A stretch of DNA of 64,000 bases from Theristus sp. LFF4_11 (Eukaryota > Nematoda > Chromadorea > Monhysterida > Xyalidae). The first letter of the stretch is position 1, and each line of letters begins with the position of its first letter. Positions 31,601-39,700 of the stretch are shown one piece after another. The DNA lies in assembly GCA_030248135.1 (NCBI GenBank), contig JASANC010001779.1:61008-125007 (forward strand), read 5' to 3'. Below the pieces are notes generated by a model that did no database searches, had not been told where the DNA came from, and saw nothing but the letters and a program-made list of their open reading frames with translations. The translations under genes and the position numbers were made by a program.

Positions 31601-34600
31601 TGAACATTGAAACCTACCGCGACAACTTGTAGCAAAGTTTTTGCGACCCAAAATTTTCAAAACTCTTGAGGATCAAATCCAAACGCGAATTATCAACGGC
31701 ATTGAAGCGGTGCCGAACTCGTGGCCGTGGGTCGTGCAGGTTTACTTGATGCTGAACACTGAAGCGGCTGAGTTCATATGCGGCGGCTCATTGATCAGCA
31801 ACATGTGGCTTATCACAGCGGCGCATTGCTTGTGCGTTTGTGCTTTAGTTGTGTTGATTTCGTCTTTGTTGTTACTAATATCTTTTATTTTGGTCCCGCG
31901 TCTCAATGCTCGCATAGATGGCTAAGCAGTCTCATGCACAACGCGGGAATTCAAAATTGGCAAAGGTATCCGAGTCCCCTAAATAAGGCCGGGTCACTTA
32001 GGCTGTTGTGAATTACCAAATAAAGATTGAAACTGGTTTCCTTTCACGTACACAACCGCATTGAGTCGCAGGTCTTAAAGAAAAGATAATAAATACTTTG
32101 CTTTTGAAGTAACATCATCTCTAAGAAACAACACAGGACTTCTTTCCAAATTGGCTGATGTCTTCGCCTTTTACGCGACCCGATCAACTGAATTCTTGAA
32201 TGTCTTGTGTTTTGGTGAAAATTCTGAAGACATATGACGTCGTTTTTGGTCGGACACTTTTCAAAAATCATCACGGTACAAATGTTTTTGCTTGCAGCTA
32301 CCCAACGAAGGATGACGGAAGTTTCCTTTACCCAGGGGCAGGGTCGGCGCCGACGACCGAGATCAAGATCAAAGCTGGCGCCCACGAGGCTGTGAACGGT
32401 TTGCCGGTGCGCCCGCAGTGCATGCTTGAAAACAGTTGCTTTGTAAAAGTGAATAATGGCCGGAAAGTCGAATGCATCTCTTGCGTGTGTGCTGTGCAGC
32501 GCACAGGCCGTGAAGTCCTGCATATAAGGTCTACAAAAATCGAAAATTTCAAAATTTTCTGAAAAAAGTGGAATATTGTGTGACAACCTGGTAGTTGGTA
32601 TTATGAAGCGAAGATCAGGAAAAAGTCCGGGTTTATTATTAAAATGGTGAGACTTTGTCTAAATTTTGATTTTTTGGTCTACCGCCGTGTCATACTCCGC
32701 CCAATTTTCGGTCGGGGTCTTATAATCGGGAGGAACCTTATATGCAACTTTACTGTAATCAAAAATGCATCACCAGCGTTCGGCACTTGTCAATTCAGTT
32801 CATCTTTTGCAAATGACTTGTCGTTGTTGTTTTTTTTCGCGTTTTCAGCAGCATTTTCATAATTTGTCTGTTTCATCCATGATAGGAACTGGCCGTGGCG
32901 CAGCTGATCGTGCACGCAAACTACAACCCCGCGCCGCACATGTTCGAATTCGACATTGCACTCGTGAAACTTGCGCAGCCGGTTTGTCTCGTGGAACCCG
33001 GTTTTTCTGTTGAAGTGGTGCTCTTTTGCAATCTGTAACGGCCCAGTCGTCAGACAGTGCACCCTGTTGTTATGTATAACGCAGTAATTTCAGCGTAACA
33101 AAGCAAACACGCACGACACAGATACATTCTCTGTGTACAGATACATAGCCGAATAAATGTAAGGCAGTCCTTCAAGGCGGGTTCAGCCGCAGACTAGGAG
33201 TTATCTTTTTCAAAAATGCCAACATACAGTGTAATTCACAAGCATGTGTGCAAGGAAGAAAGCATGAACAGTTACCGTATTACCTCCAATAAACCCCCAT
33301 GGGCGATTAATACGCCAGCGACTTTTAGGGGTGGGGGTTTATTGGTGGGGGGGGGGAATTATTGGTGGGGGGGTTATTGATGGGGGGGATTATTTACAAA
33401 TAAATTCTATGGGTGGGGGTTTATTGAAAAATGGCAAAAATACCTTGCATGGCAGGCAAGAAAGTCGCAGAAACTTCTACTCTACATAGAAATTTCCTTT
33501 TATAACAGCCTTTTGTAATGAAATTACCATTAACTCATCCATTTGGGGCCTTTGGTAGCACAATTTCATCATTTTCACTGCGACCAGCCACTAAATTCGC
33601 TGGGTGTGTGTTTAAAACAGGTTTTCAATAATCCCCCATGGGGGATTATTTGAGGGGGGGATTATTCGGAAACTTGTCGTGGGGTAGGGGTTTATTGGTG
33701 GAGGGGATTAATGGGGGGTTAATGGGGGTAATACGGTATAACCCGAAGAATTTAATAGTTTAAAAAACGCGCCAAATTTGGCACACAATTTGGTTTCTGA
33801 ACTGAAGGTCTTTTTCCTTCATTCAAATTTCGCGCGCTTCTTGTACCCTGAAAAAAAAACTGCCATGTTTACTCGGCCATTCCGTATGTATATCGCATGT
33901 CACGTGCGCCTGCGTGTGTGTGTTCATGTGCAACATTACTGTGCTTTATAAAGGCCCGTTTATACCGCTGACGTATGCAGACGCACGTCGACGACAGTAT
34001 GCAATAATACGGGACCTAAAGCGACGTGACGTATGCGCGTACAACGTCAGGTATAAACGGGCTTCAACCGAGCGCACGGTCGGAAGGCTAGAACACCATA
34101 CATACTGCTCTAATGAGACACAAAGCGATGTGCATCACACACATTTGTTTCCATGAACACGCGTGCAGCTAGAACTGAGCGAGAACGTGCGCCCGATTTG
34201 CCTGTGCGAAGAATGCACCATGGAAGAGCCGACGTGTGTCGACAGCAGTTGCGATTGTGTGCCGTACATACACGAGCGAATGGTGATCGCTGGATGGGGG
34301 AGAACGGGTACGGGGGTAAACCTATGTATACCGAGACAGAACACACATTACACGAGTAGAGATATTGACATTTTTGGAAAGAATGCCAAAAAGTGGGCGC
34401 AAGAGAATCTACAGAAAAATGTCTCGCAATCTTTGCTCGTCTTCGATTGAATCGAAACGATTTGTTTTTTTTTAAATTTTTTGCAATGTTAACACATGCT
34501 GAGATGAAACGTAAACGTGAAAACGGATCAAAGGGAAACTGTGACCTGCAAGCACACATGATTTGTTGAATGTGATGCGCACACGCACTCTCTGTTTCGT

Positions 34601-35303
34601 CCAGAGTCGTCAGTGCTAGCGAACGTTTTGATGAACGCCGTGGTGGAGCACGTCATGCGTGCCGTGTGCAACCAGCCGTCCCACTATGACGGTGACGTGC
34701 CGGGCAGCGCGCTCTGTGCAGCCACTGACGGCCGCGACTCTTGCGCCGTTAGCGTCTCATCTTTGAGCATAGTGGTTTTTTTTCGGTGTCCTGATTTTCT
34801 GCCGGTTTCGCCGTGTGCTTTTGCGATTTGAGACAGATAAGTGATCAGCTAAGAGCAAGCACACTATTCACTAAGGCAGATGACTGGGGGGGGGGGTTCT
34901 GATGACAGACTTATTCTTTGACATGAGTCACTTTGACTCAAAAACTTTTGACCTGCTATTTGCTCAACTGCAGGGTGACAGTGGCGGCCCATTGATGGCA
35001 TACCGAAATGGCGTGTACATGTTGGCTGGCGTCGTCGCGTACGGGTCTGTGTCTAGTTTGAGCGATTTTCCTAAAACAACTTTGGGGAGGAAAACAGTTC
35101 CACATGCACTGTTTGCTCAACTCCTTCACGAGATAGTTTTTTGCTTTCGCAAAATTTCGCTCGTGAACCAGCCAACTTTACTTACTCCGTGACAAAAAGC
35201 CACTGCATCTTACAGCAATGGTTGCGCGCAACCGAATTACCCCGGCGTCTACACGCATGTTTGCTATTTTCGTCAGTGGATTCAAGCAAACAGTGGCATT
35301 TAG
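22272..35303 (+). CDS. Secreted mosaic protein: collagen-like, Cys-rich repeats, trypsin-like serine protease
   Basis: Thirty exons inferred from splice sites add up to 3687 bp, an exact frame of 1228 residues ending in TAG at 35301. Order: signal peptide (MVRGRQLLLAQCLL), a linker, about 30 Gly-X-Y triplets (exons 23091, 23346, 24105), a Cys-rich block with CxxxxDCxxGLVC-type repeats (24105, 24801, 26961), about 16 modules of C-x5-C-x5-6-C each on its own ~69-bp phase-1 exon (25161 to 31099), then a chymotrypsin-fold protease. The protease has RIING at the activation site, TAAHC (His), DIALVKL (Asp), GRDSCAGDSGGP (S1 Asp and Ser) and a C-terminal helix, so the triad is complete with trypsin-like specificity expected. 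The protein is probably an extracellular zymogen, with the Gly-X-Y part allowing trimer assembly. Introns are crowded with MITEs and a satellite. Confidence 0.85.
22815..23000 (-). mobile_element. tRNA-derived SINE, copy 2
   Basis: Reverse-strand copy. The head is at 23000 (GTGGCCTGGTGGTAGCGCG read on the - strand), a B-box-like GGGGGATCGAGCAC follows, then the shared body and a (CAACAC)n-type tail near 22815-22850. It lies in the intron before the first collagen exon. Confidence 0.75.
23091..24451 (+). CDS. Mosaic protease exons 3-5: collagen-like Gly-X-Y segment into Cys-rich repeats
   Basis: Exons 23091-23162, 23346-23501 and 24105-24451 join in phase 1. They encode about 30 Gly-X-Y triplets (for example GFIGDQGPIGKRGAT) with one interruption (GQGSG). 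Exon 5 then turns into a Cys-rich segment with CRTNADCSNG, CRACANNAEC and CIRNTDCPQGLVC repeats. The triplet run is short compared with fibrillar collagens and more like collagen-domain secreted proteins. Confidence 0.85.
23685..23900. mobile_element. MITE family B, copy 1
   Basis: Inverted ends share a GACTCAATGCG core ('gagactcaatgcgcgc' left, and 'cattgagtcgcagaa' right). Internally it has 'gacgcgggaattcaaaa' and 'gatccgagtccc'. About 210 bp. Copies lie at 24530-24745, 30118-30306 and 31883-32095, all within introns of the mosaic protease gene; fragments lie at about 2335, 26240 and 48384. Confidence 0.7.
24530..24745. mobile_element. MITE family B, copy 2
   Basis: Same ends and internal landmarks as the 23685 copy ('gcaggacgcgggaattc', 'gatccgagtcccctac', 'cattcagtcgcagaacta'). 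Confidence 0.7.
24801..26168 (+). CDS. Mosaic protease exons 6-10: Cys-rich block and first single-exon modules
   Basis: Exon 24801-25083 has repeats such as CTAHSDCPMGLVCNDDGQC and CQSNDDCDEVFVC. Four short exons follow (25161-25229, 25466-25534, 25705-25770, 26100-26168), each a C-x5-C-x5-6-C...C module of about 23 residues, all phase 1 at both ends. This symmetry allows a module exon to be gained or lost without changing frame. Confidence 0.85.
26961..27479 (+). CDS. Mosaic protease exon 11: internally duplicated Cys-rich repeat
   Basis: A 519-bp exon with six to eight DCxxGLVC/ECANGxQC repeats. A 186-bp (62-residue) unit is tandemly duplicated almost exactly, with landmarks GCCAATGGC at 27068 and 27254. 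The same unit resembles exon 24801-25083, so that exon is an older copy. Donor CATTCC|GTAAG. Confidence 0.88.
27750..29516 (+). CDS. Mosaic protease exons 12-17: single-exon Cys modules
   Basis: Six 69-bp exons (27750-27818, 28583-28651, 28715-28783, 28866-28934, 29078-29146, 29448-29516), all phase 1-1. Each encodes about 23 residues of the form VGCVxSTDCSGxTPVCNxxxGxCG. Four cysteines per module suggest two disulphides. The family is not one I can name; the pattern resembles small Cys-rich secreted repeats seen beside invertebrate protease domains. Confidence 0.85.
27841..28526. mobile_element. MITE with internal TCACA/TCACG pentamer satellite
   Basis: The left end reads AAGGCCAGTTCATATTGACG and the right end, inverted, AAGGCCCGTTCATACCGACG; 19 of 23 bases match. 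These match the ends of the MITE at 33951-34064 and the left end near 16279. Nearly the whole interior (27862-28470) is a pentamer array: TCACG-type at both sides with a homogeneous (ACATC)n block of roughly 200 bp between. The satellite therefore appears to have expanded inside the element. Confidence 0.75.
29165..29275 (-). repeat. tRNA-like sequence, probable SINE head
   Basis: Read on the - strand it contains GTGGTCAAGCGTCCAAGGCG, resembling a tRNA A box and D arm, and GTGCGTTCAAAACCCG, resembling a B box and T arm. The acceptor stem does not close, so I take it as a tRNA-derived repeat and not a functional tRNA. A related fragment occurs near 16790. Confidence 0.4.
29575..30040. mobile_element. 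MITE family C, G-rich, TA-flanked, copy 1
   Basis: Ends are CCGTATTACCCCCA and its inverse TGGGGGTAATACGG, flanked by TA. Subterminal runs of G (8-12) with GGTTTATTGG words alternate with CCCCCATGGGGG. The central ~200 bp is unique ('ggcaagaaagtcgcagaaac'). The second copy at 33275-33736 is highly similar. The G runs could form quadruplexes. Confidence 0.82.
30118..30306. mobile_element. MITE family B, diverged copy 3
   Basis: Shares 'ttgacgcgggaattcaaa', 'ggaattgccgcatcaa' and the right end 'ctacgtctgcaaacgca' with the other family B copies. The left end is rearranged. Confidence 0.5.
30352..31235 (+). CDS. Mosaic protease exons 18-23: recently amplified Cys-module exons
   Basis: Exons 30352-30420, 30519-30587, 30661-30729, 30810-30878, 30954-31022 and 31099-31235. 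The four exons starting at 30519, 30661, 30810 and 30954 are nearly identical, and so are the introns between them (spacing 142, 149 and 144 bp), so whole exon-intron units were tandemly copied recently. Each encodes VGC[VI]DxxNxCEGNTPNCNP-type modules with few residue changes. The last exon ends in phase 0 and leads to the protease. Confidence 0.88.
31285..31492 (+). mobile_element. tRNA-derived SINE, best-preserved copy (3)
   Basis: Head CTCGTGGCTTGGTGGTAGTG contains an A-box-like TGGCTTGGTGG, followed 35-40 bp later by a B-box-like GGGGGATCGAGCCCC. A body of about 110 bp and a 3' tail of (CAA)n (31465-31492) follow. Copies at 6514, 22815 and 52966. It lies in an intron of the protease gene. 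Confidence 0.85.
31638..35303 (+). CDS. Mosaic protease exons 24-30: complete trypsin-like catalytic domain
   Basis: Exons 31638-31831, 32298-32406, 32886-32981, 34169-34307, 34605-34747, 34974-35044 and 35216-35303. Motifs in order: RIING (cleavage after Arg gives the new N terminus IING), CGGSLISNMWLITAAHC (His), FEFDIALVKL (Asp), MVIAGWG, GRDSCAGDSGGP (S1-pocket Asp and catalytic Ser), YPGVYTHVCYF, final helix QWIQANSGI. The loop after VRPICLCEEC carries six extra cysteines, an unusual insertion. All phases chain. The family (S1A) is normally secreted as a zymogen. Confidence 0.9.
31883..32095. mobile_element. MITE family B, copy 4
   Basis: Left 'tggtcccgcgtctcaatgc', right 'cgcattgagtcgcaggtc', internal 'caacgcgggaattcaaaa' and 'tatccgagtccccta'. 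It lies in the intron directly after the catalytic-His exon. Confidence 0.7.
33140..33892. mobile_element. MITE family F with a nested family C insertion
   Basis: The left end 'atagccgaataaatgtaagg' and the right end 'ctcggccattccgtat' are diverged inverted copies. A shorter inverted copy lies at about 57085-57385 ('ggaatggccgagtaaacg' to 'ttactcggccattctgta'). Family C MITE 33275-33736 sits inside this copy but is absent from the 57-kb copy, so it inserted later. Confidence 0.6.
33275..33736. mobile_element. MITE family C, G-rich, TA-flanked, copy 2
   Basis: Ends CCGTATTACC and GGTAATACGG, TA on each side, interior nearly identical to 29575-30040 (same 'ggcaagaaagtcgcagaaac' core). Shorter G runs than copy 1. 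Confidence 0.82.
33951..34064. mobile_element. Short MITE with AAGGCCCGTTTATACC ends
   Basis: 114 bp. The left end AAGGCCCGTTTATACC and the right end GGTATAAACGGGCTT are inverted copies; the interior is rich in ACGT words ('gacgtatgcagacgcacgtc'). The same ends bound the satellite-containing element at 27841-28526. It lies in a protease-gene intron. Confidence 0.75.
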
Positions 35304-36109
35304 GCAGTCGTAGTCAGTTTTCATTGCGCCTTCGTTCTCACAACGAACGCAACTCTGGACGAGCATGATCAGAAACGTTGAATCATGCATTGGGAATGCT
35401 GTGAACTTTTCAAAACGTGTTACACAAGCTTCATTTATCTTTTTTTTGTTTCTGGCTTTCAAAGGGTTTCATTGTTCATTCATTTCCTCTTTTTAACGTT
35501 CTGGTTTGTTCTTTTTTCAAAGTACTTATTTGTTTTGTTTTTTGAACTTTTTTTCATAAACACGGTGTTATTGAATTTGGTCCAGTTCTTTTGTTTTTGT
35601 CAGTCTTTTGTTTCGGACTATCCAAGGTTTTTTTATAAATTTTTCGGGCTTTTCAAACTACGTTGTTGTGATCCAGCTGAACGTAATCGCATTGTCTTCG
35701 AATGTTTCATTACATCACAGTGAAGAGTGACCGAATAATCAGACGCAAGCAAAAACAACTGAGACTAGAAACAACGAACATGGCAGCGTCGGATTTGTTG
35801 CAACACAATTAGTCCCGTTTGAGCAATCCTTGAGCATCTCTCAAGTGTAGCAGTGTTTTGCAATTTTTATACTGCCATATGTCTTATGAATCAACAATCG
35901 GTCCACGTTTTTTTCACAGTTTTGAATGTTCTAGAAAGTCAACAAAGTTGTAATGAAAACAAAATAACCCGCGATTTGAGCTGTCAAAAGCGGGACATAA
36001 CACGTTGCGAGAAATCGACTTCGATTGGAACTAGCGAAGTAACCAGAGACAAAAAAACACAACAGTTTGTTCAGAGTTGCACTTGTTCTAGGTCACGACC
36101 AATTTACTG
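35304..36109. other. Convergent intergenic spacer
   Basis: Lies between the stop of the mosaic protease (+) and the stop of the PPR gene (-). T-rich, with several AATAAT/TTTTTATAAA words that may serve 3' ends on either strand. No gene or element recognised. Confidence 0.5.
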
Positions 36110-36714
36110 CTAGGACGCAAGTGCAACATTAAACGGCGACAGTCGCCCCACACCGTGGCACAGTTTCGTGTAGGCACGCTGGAAATACGCAGTCGGTGCT
36201 AAGCGCTCGTTTTCCATCTGTTGCCACAGCAATCGTGCCGACTCGTAGTCATGCTTGAACTCTGAAGCAGCAAAACTTGTGAATAACTGCAAAATCGAAG
36301 CACACAGCAGAACTGTGAATCATTGCAAGTGCAACTCGCCAATGATTGGCTGCTTTTGAATCGCACTCACTAATGGCTGCTACCAGCTCGATGCAGTCAA
36401 ATCAGCGGGCTGGATTAAAGTTTTGCATTCACAAATTGAATTCCAGCTAGACAGTTTCAGTCACTGCACAGTGTGGAACCATGCGGCGTCCGCCACCATA
36501 ATAACCGGTATTACTGACGCCATAAGTACGCAATTGACCGTTTTCAGTTGACGAAAAGTATCGCGCAATCTTATTCACGTGCAGCCGTCTTGCGCGTTGT
36601 GCGCAAACGAAACCAACCGTAGACGTGCATCAGCTGAGCGTAAGCGTGCAGTCGATCGATCGAGTCGCCGAAGAGCTCAGCCGGCAGACGAAGCAGCTGC
36701 TCGATCAGGTGCGG
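36110..36714 (-). CDS. LRPPRC-like gene: last two exons
   Basis: Exon 36714-36618 (PHLIEQLLRLPAELFGDSI) follows exon 47323-47240 in phase 0 across a 10.5-kb intron that contains the composite transposon. Exon 36261-36110 (DYESARLLWQQMENERLAPT, a PPR half) ends with TAG at 36112-36110. Integrity of these exons indicates that the insertion is spliced out. Confidence 0.82.
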
Positions 36715-39700
36715 CTGCAAACGGAACAACGAAACTAACGCTGCTGCGATTAAGAACCGCTACTCACATTGCTCTCTTTTTATGGTTCTGCGATGCAATC
36801 GTTTGCACGCGCAGACAGGAAATCAGGTTTCAATGACTGTCCGGAACAATTCAAGTTTGCCGAAGTGACACTGCCGTTTACACATTAGGACAGGTACGTC
36901 TAGGGTTGAAAAGGTAAAAATACCGGTTTTTTTACCGGTAAAAAAATACCGTTTTATTACGCGTTTTTTTACGGAGGCTAAAAATGGGGTCCTGAAAAAA
37001 ACGGGAAAACAACCAGGTATTTTTCCCGTTTTTTTCGTTTTTTTCCCGGTTTTTTTTCAATTTTTGACGTGAAATTTTTTCATTGTGTTTCCTTTGTTTT
37101 GGTCATAGTTTTGCACTTAATGATACCAACATCAAGTGTGCCCGACCCCGACCCGACGAAAACAAGAACCTGCGGGCAACACAGAAAAGCAGTATTTTGT
37201 TTTCTTGTTTTTCGTGTGCTTGTGTATACGCTGAGTGAAAAATTCGGATTTCCTTTTTGTATCCTGACTGGGTGATAACTTTGGCTTTTGCCTTTAAAGA
37301 TACTGCCAACGAACAGGGTGACCTTAATTATTTAGATCTAACGTTCACTCTCAATGAACTAGCGTTCAAACTGTATAACAAAACCAACGCTTTTAATTTT
37401 AACGTGATACGAGCAGCAAGTAGCAAAAGCTGTGTATCAAAAAACTTAACACGCGGAGTTATTATTGGCCACTGTATTCGTATCTTCAGGATAAATTCCA
37501 AAATCGAAGGTGCCATCCGTGATTTGCAAAATCTTATAAACAAATTTTTGGGTAGCGGCCACGACCAAATGGCAATATACGAAAACATATTTAGAACAAC
37601 GACAAAATACAGCAACATTTTACACAAATTTGGTGTTTATAACAAAAAACAGGTCTTACACCGCCTTATCCATGCACTGCAAAAACCGCCATGACTAATT
37701 GTGGAACCTATGGTACATGATGTTTCAGCGCATGTTACTCATGCGTTGGAGCAGTTTCATCTGCATATACGACTAAAATTTGCTCTAACTCCGACTTCTT
37801 TCCAATTCAAAAGTGTAAAATTCGGCATATGCGAATTGAACAAGTTGCTTTTGGATTACAGGTTTAATTAATAAAAAAAAATTAATCTCTCAATCTGCTG
37901 GATTTGGCATGAACGACACGGAAACGATGGCGGCAGCACTCCCTCCGCGAGACATTCCAATGCAACAGCACGAGCAGTCGACACCGCCGGACGACAGCAC
38001 GGCAACACACAGCAACGACAACACTGTTGACAACGAACGAACGGTGCAAAACATCAACGGTGACACTGATAACGAGCGGAGCAATCGGAAAAGAGCACGA
38101 ATCGAGGGTGACGGCGAACAGGTTGATATTTCGTTTTTTCAGAACTGAACAAGTGGGCAGCATCAAAACAATTCATTCCTTTATATTTTTTCAACCAACA
38201 ATCAAAGTTTTACTGTTAGGCTAACAAATTTTAAGCTGTCAATCCCGGTTTCAACTGAAGACCGGTGCATCTGCACTATGGATAAACGCTTAGGCGTTTA
38301 TGGCGCTCCGGGATTGCATCAAGTCAGGTCTTGAATTAAAGCGCCGAAACCTGCCAGGTTTAATTAGGATGTTAAGTTTATAGGTTTTTTCAACTAAATA
38401 ATTTTTAATCATTTTTATTTTTTATTTTTTAATTTTTTTTCACATTTTTAATCAGTGTCTTTGTGTGTTCACAATTGCGACCCATGCCCTCGTCCAGATC
38501 CCTTGTGGCCTTCGCCCGGGATGGATCGGTGGTATGATTAGTTTTTTCTGCACACATTTCCACTGGTTGTATTTTCCTTTAATTTTTTCTTCACACATTT
38601 CCACTGCTTTAATTTTTTCTTCACACATTTCCATTGCTTGAATTTCCACACCAACTTTTCGGCTTTGGGCCACATCGTTCGTGCTTGTTTGCACGCCAAC
38701 TTTTCGGCTTCGGGCCACATCGTTCGTGCTTGTTTGCACGCCAACTTTCGGCTTCGGGCCACATCGTTCGTGCTAGTTTGCACGCCAATCTTTCGGCTTC
38801 GGGCCACATCGTTCGTGCTAAACGCCAACTTTTCGGCTTCGGGCCACATCGTTCGTGCTAGTTTGCACGCCAACCTTTCTGCTTCGGGCCACATCGTTCG
38901 TGCTAGTTTGCACGTCAAATTTTCGGCTTCGGGCCACATCGTTCGTGCTTGTTGCACGTCAAATTTTCGGCTTCGGGCCACATCGTTCGTGCTAGTTTGC
39001 ACGTCAAATTTTGGGCTTCGGGCCACATCGTTCGTGCTTGTTGCACGTCAAAATTTTCGGCTTCGGGCCACATCATTCGTGCTTGTTGCACGCCAACTTT
39101 TCGGCTTCATGCCACATCATTCGTGCCAGTTGGCACGTAAAATTCTCTATGGTGTACGTGCACGTTAGCACGTGAATTTCATGGTTGTCGTTGATCTTTC
39201 CATGTTTCACAAATAAAATCAATTTGTTGTTTTCAGCTGATGTTTTTGTGAATATACTAACCAATTTGCTCCGACAAACACAATGAAACAAAAGGTGCTC
39301 AATATAACCATGATGTCGTTTGCCTAAAATACTATGCCTATAATGAAAAGGGTGGTTCAATTTTTCAAATGTACCATTTTTGGTACTTCAATACAACGTT
39401 CAAAATTCCAGTGCTACGACGACATCTATCGACAAATTGGCGATCTCCATAAATCTGATGAGCAGCTGGCAGAAGCGCACAAGAAGCTCGAGAAAACAAC
39501 AGCTGATCGATTCGGACAACTCGAAAGCATCGTGGAATCCAACGAAAAGAACTCGCGACAGTACAACATCAAAGTAAAAACCAGAGATTGCTTGTTTGTC
39601 TCAAAACCAAGGCACGTACTCAATTACCACTATTTCGTGAAACGTGTATGGTCTATATCAAAAGCTGTTTTATTACCATCAAAGGAATTTACTTCTTGTT

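Noticed and set aside
38240..38380. Hammerhead ribozyme in the pseudo-LTR (CTGAAGA and CGAAAC words)
   Set aside because: The words are present but stem II cannot be drawn between them; Naiad-type elements are reported to lack canonical hammerheads.
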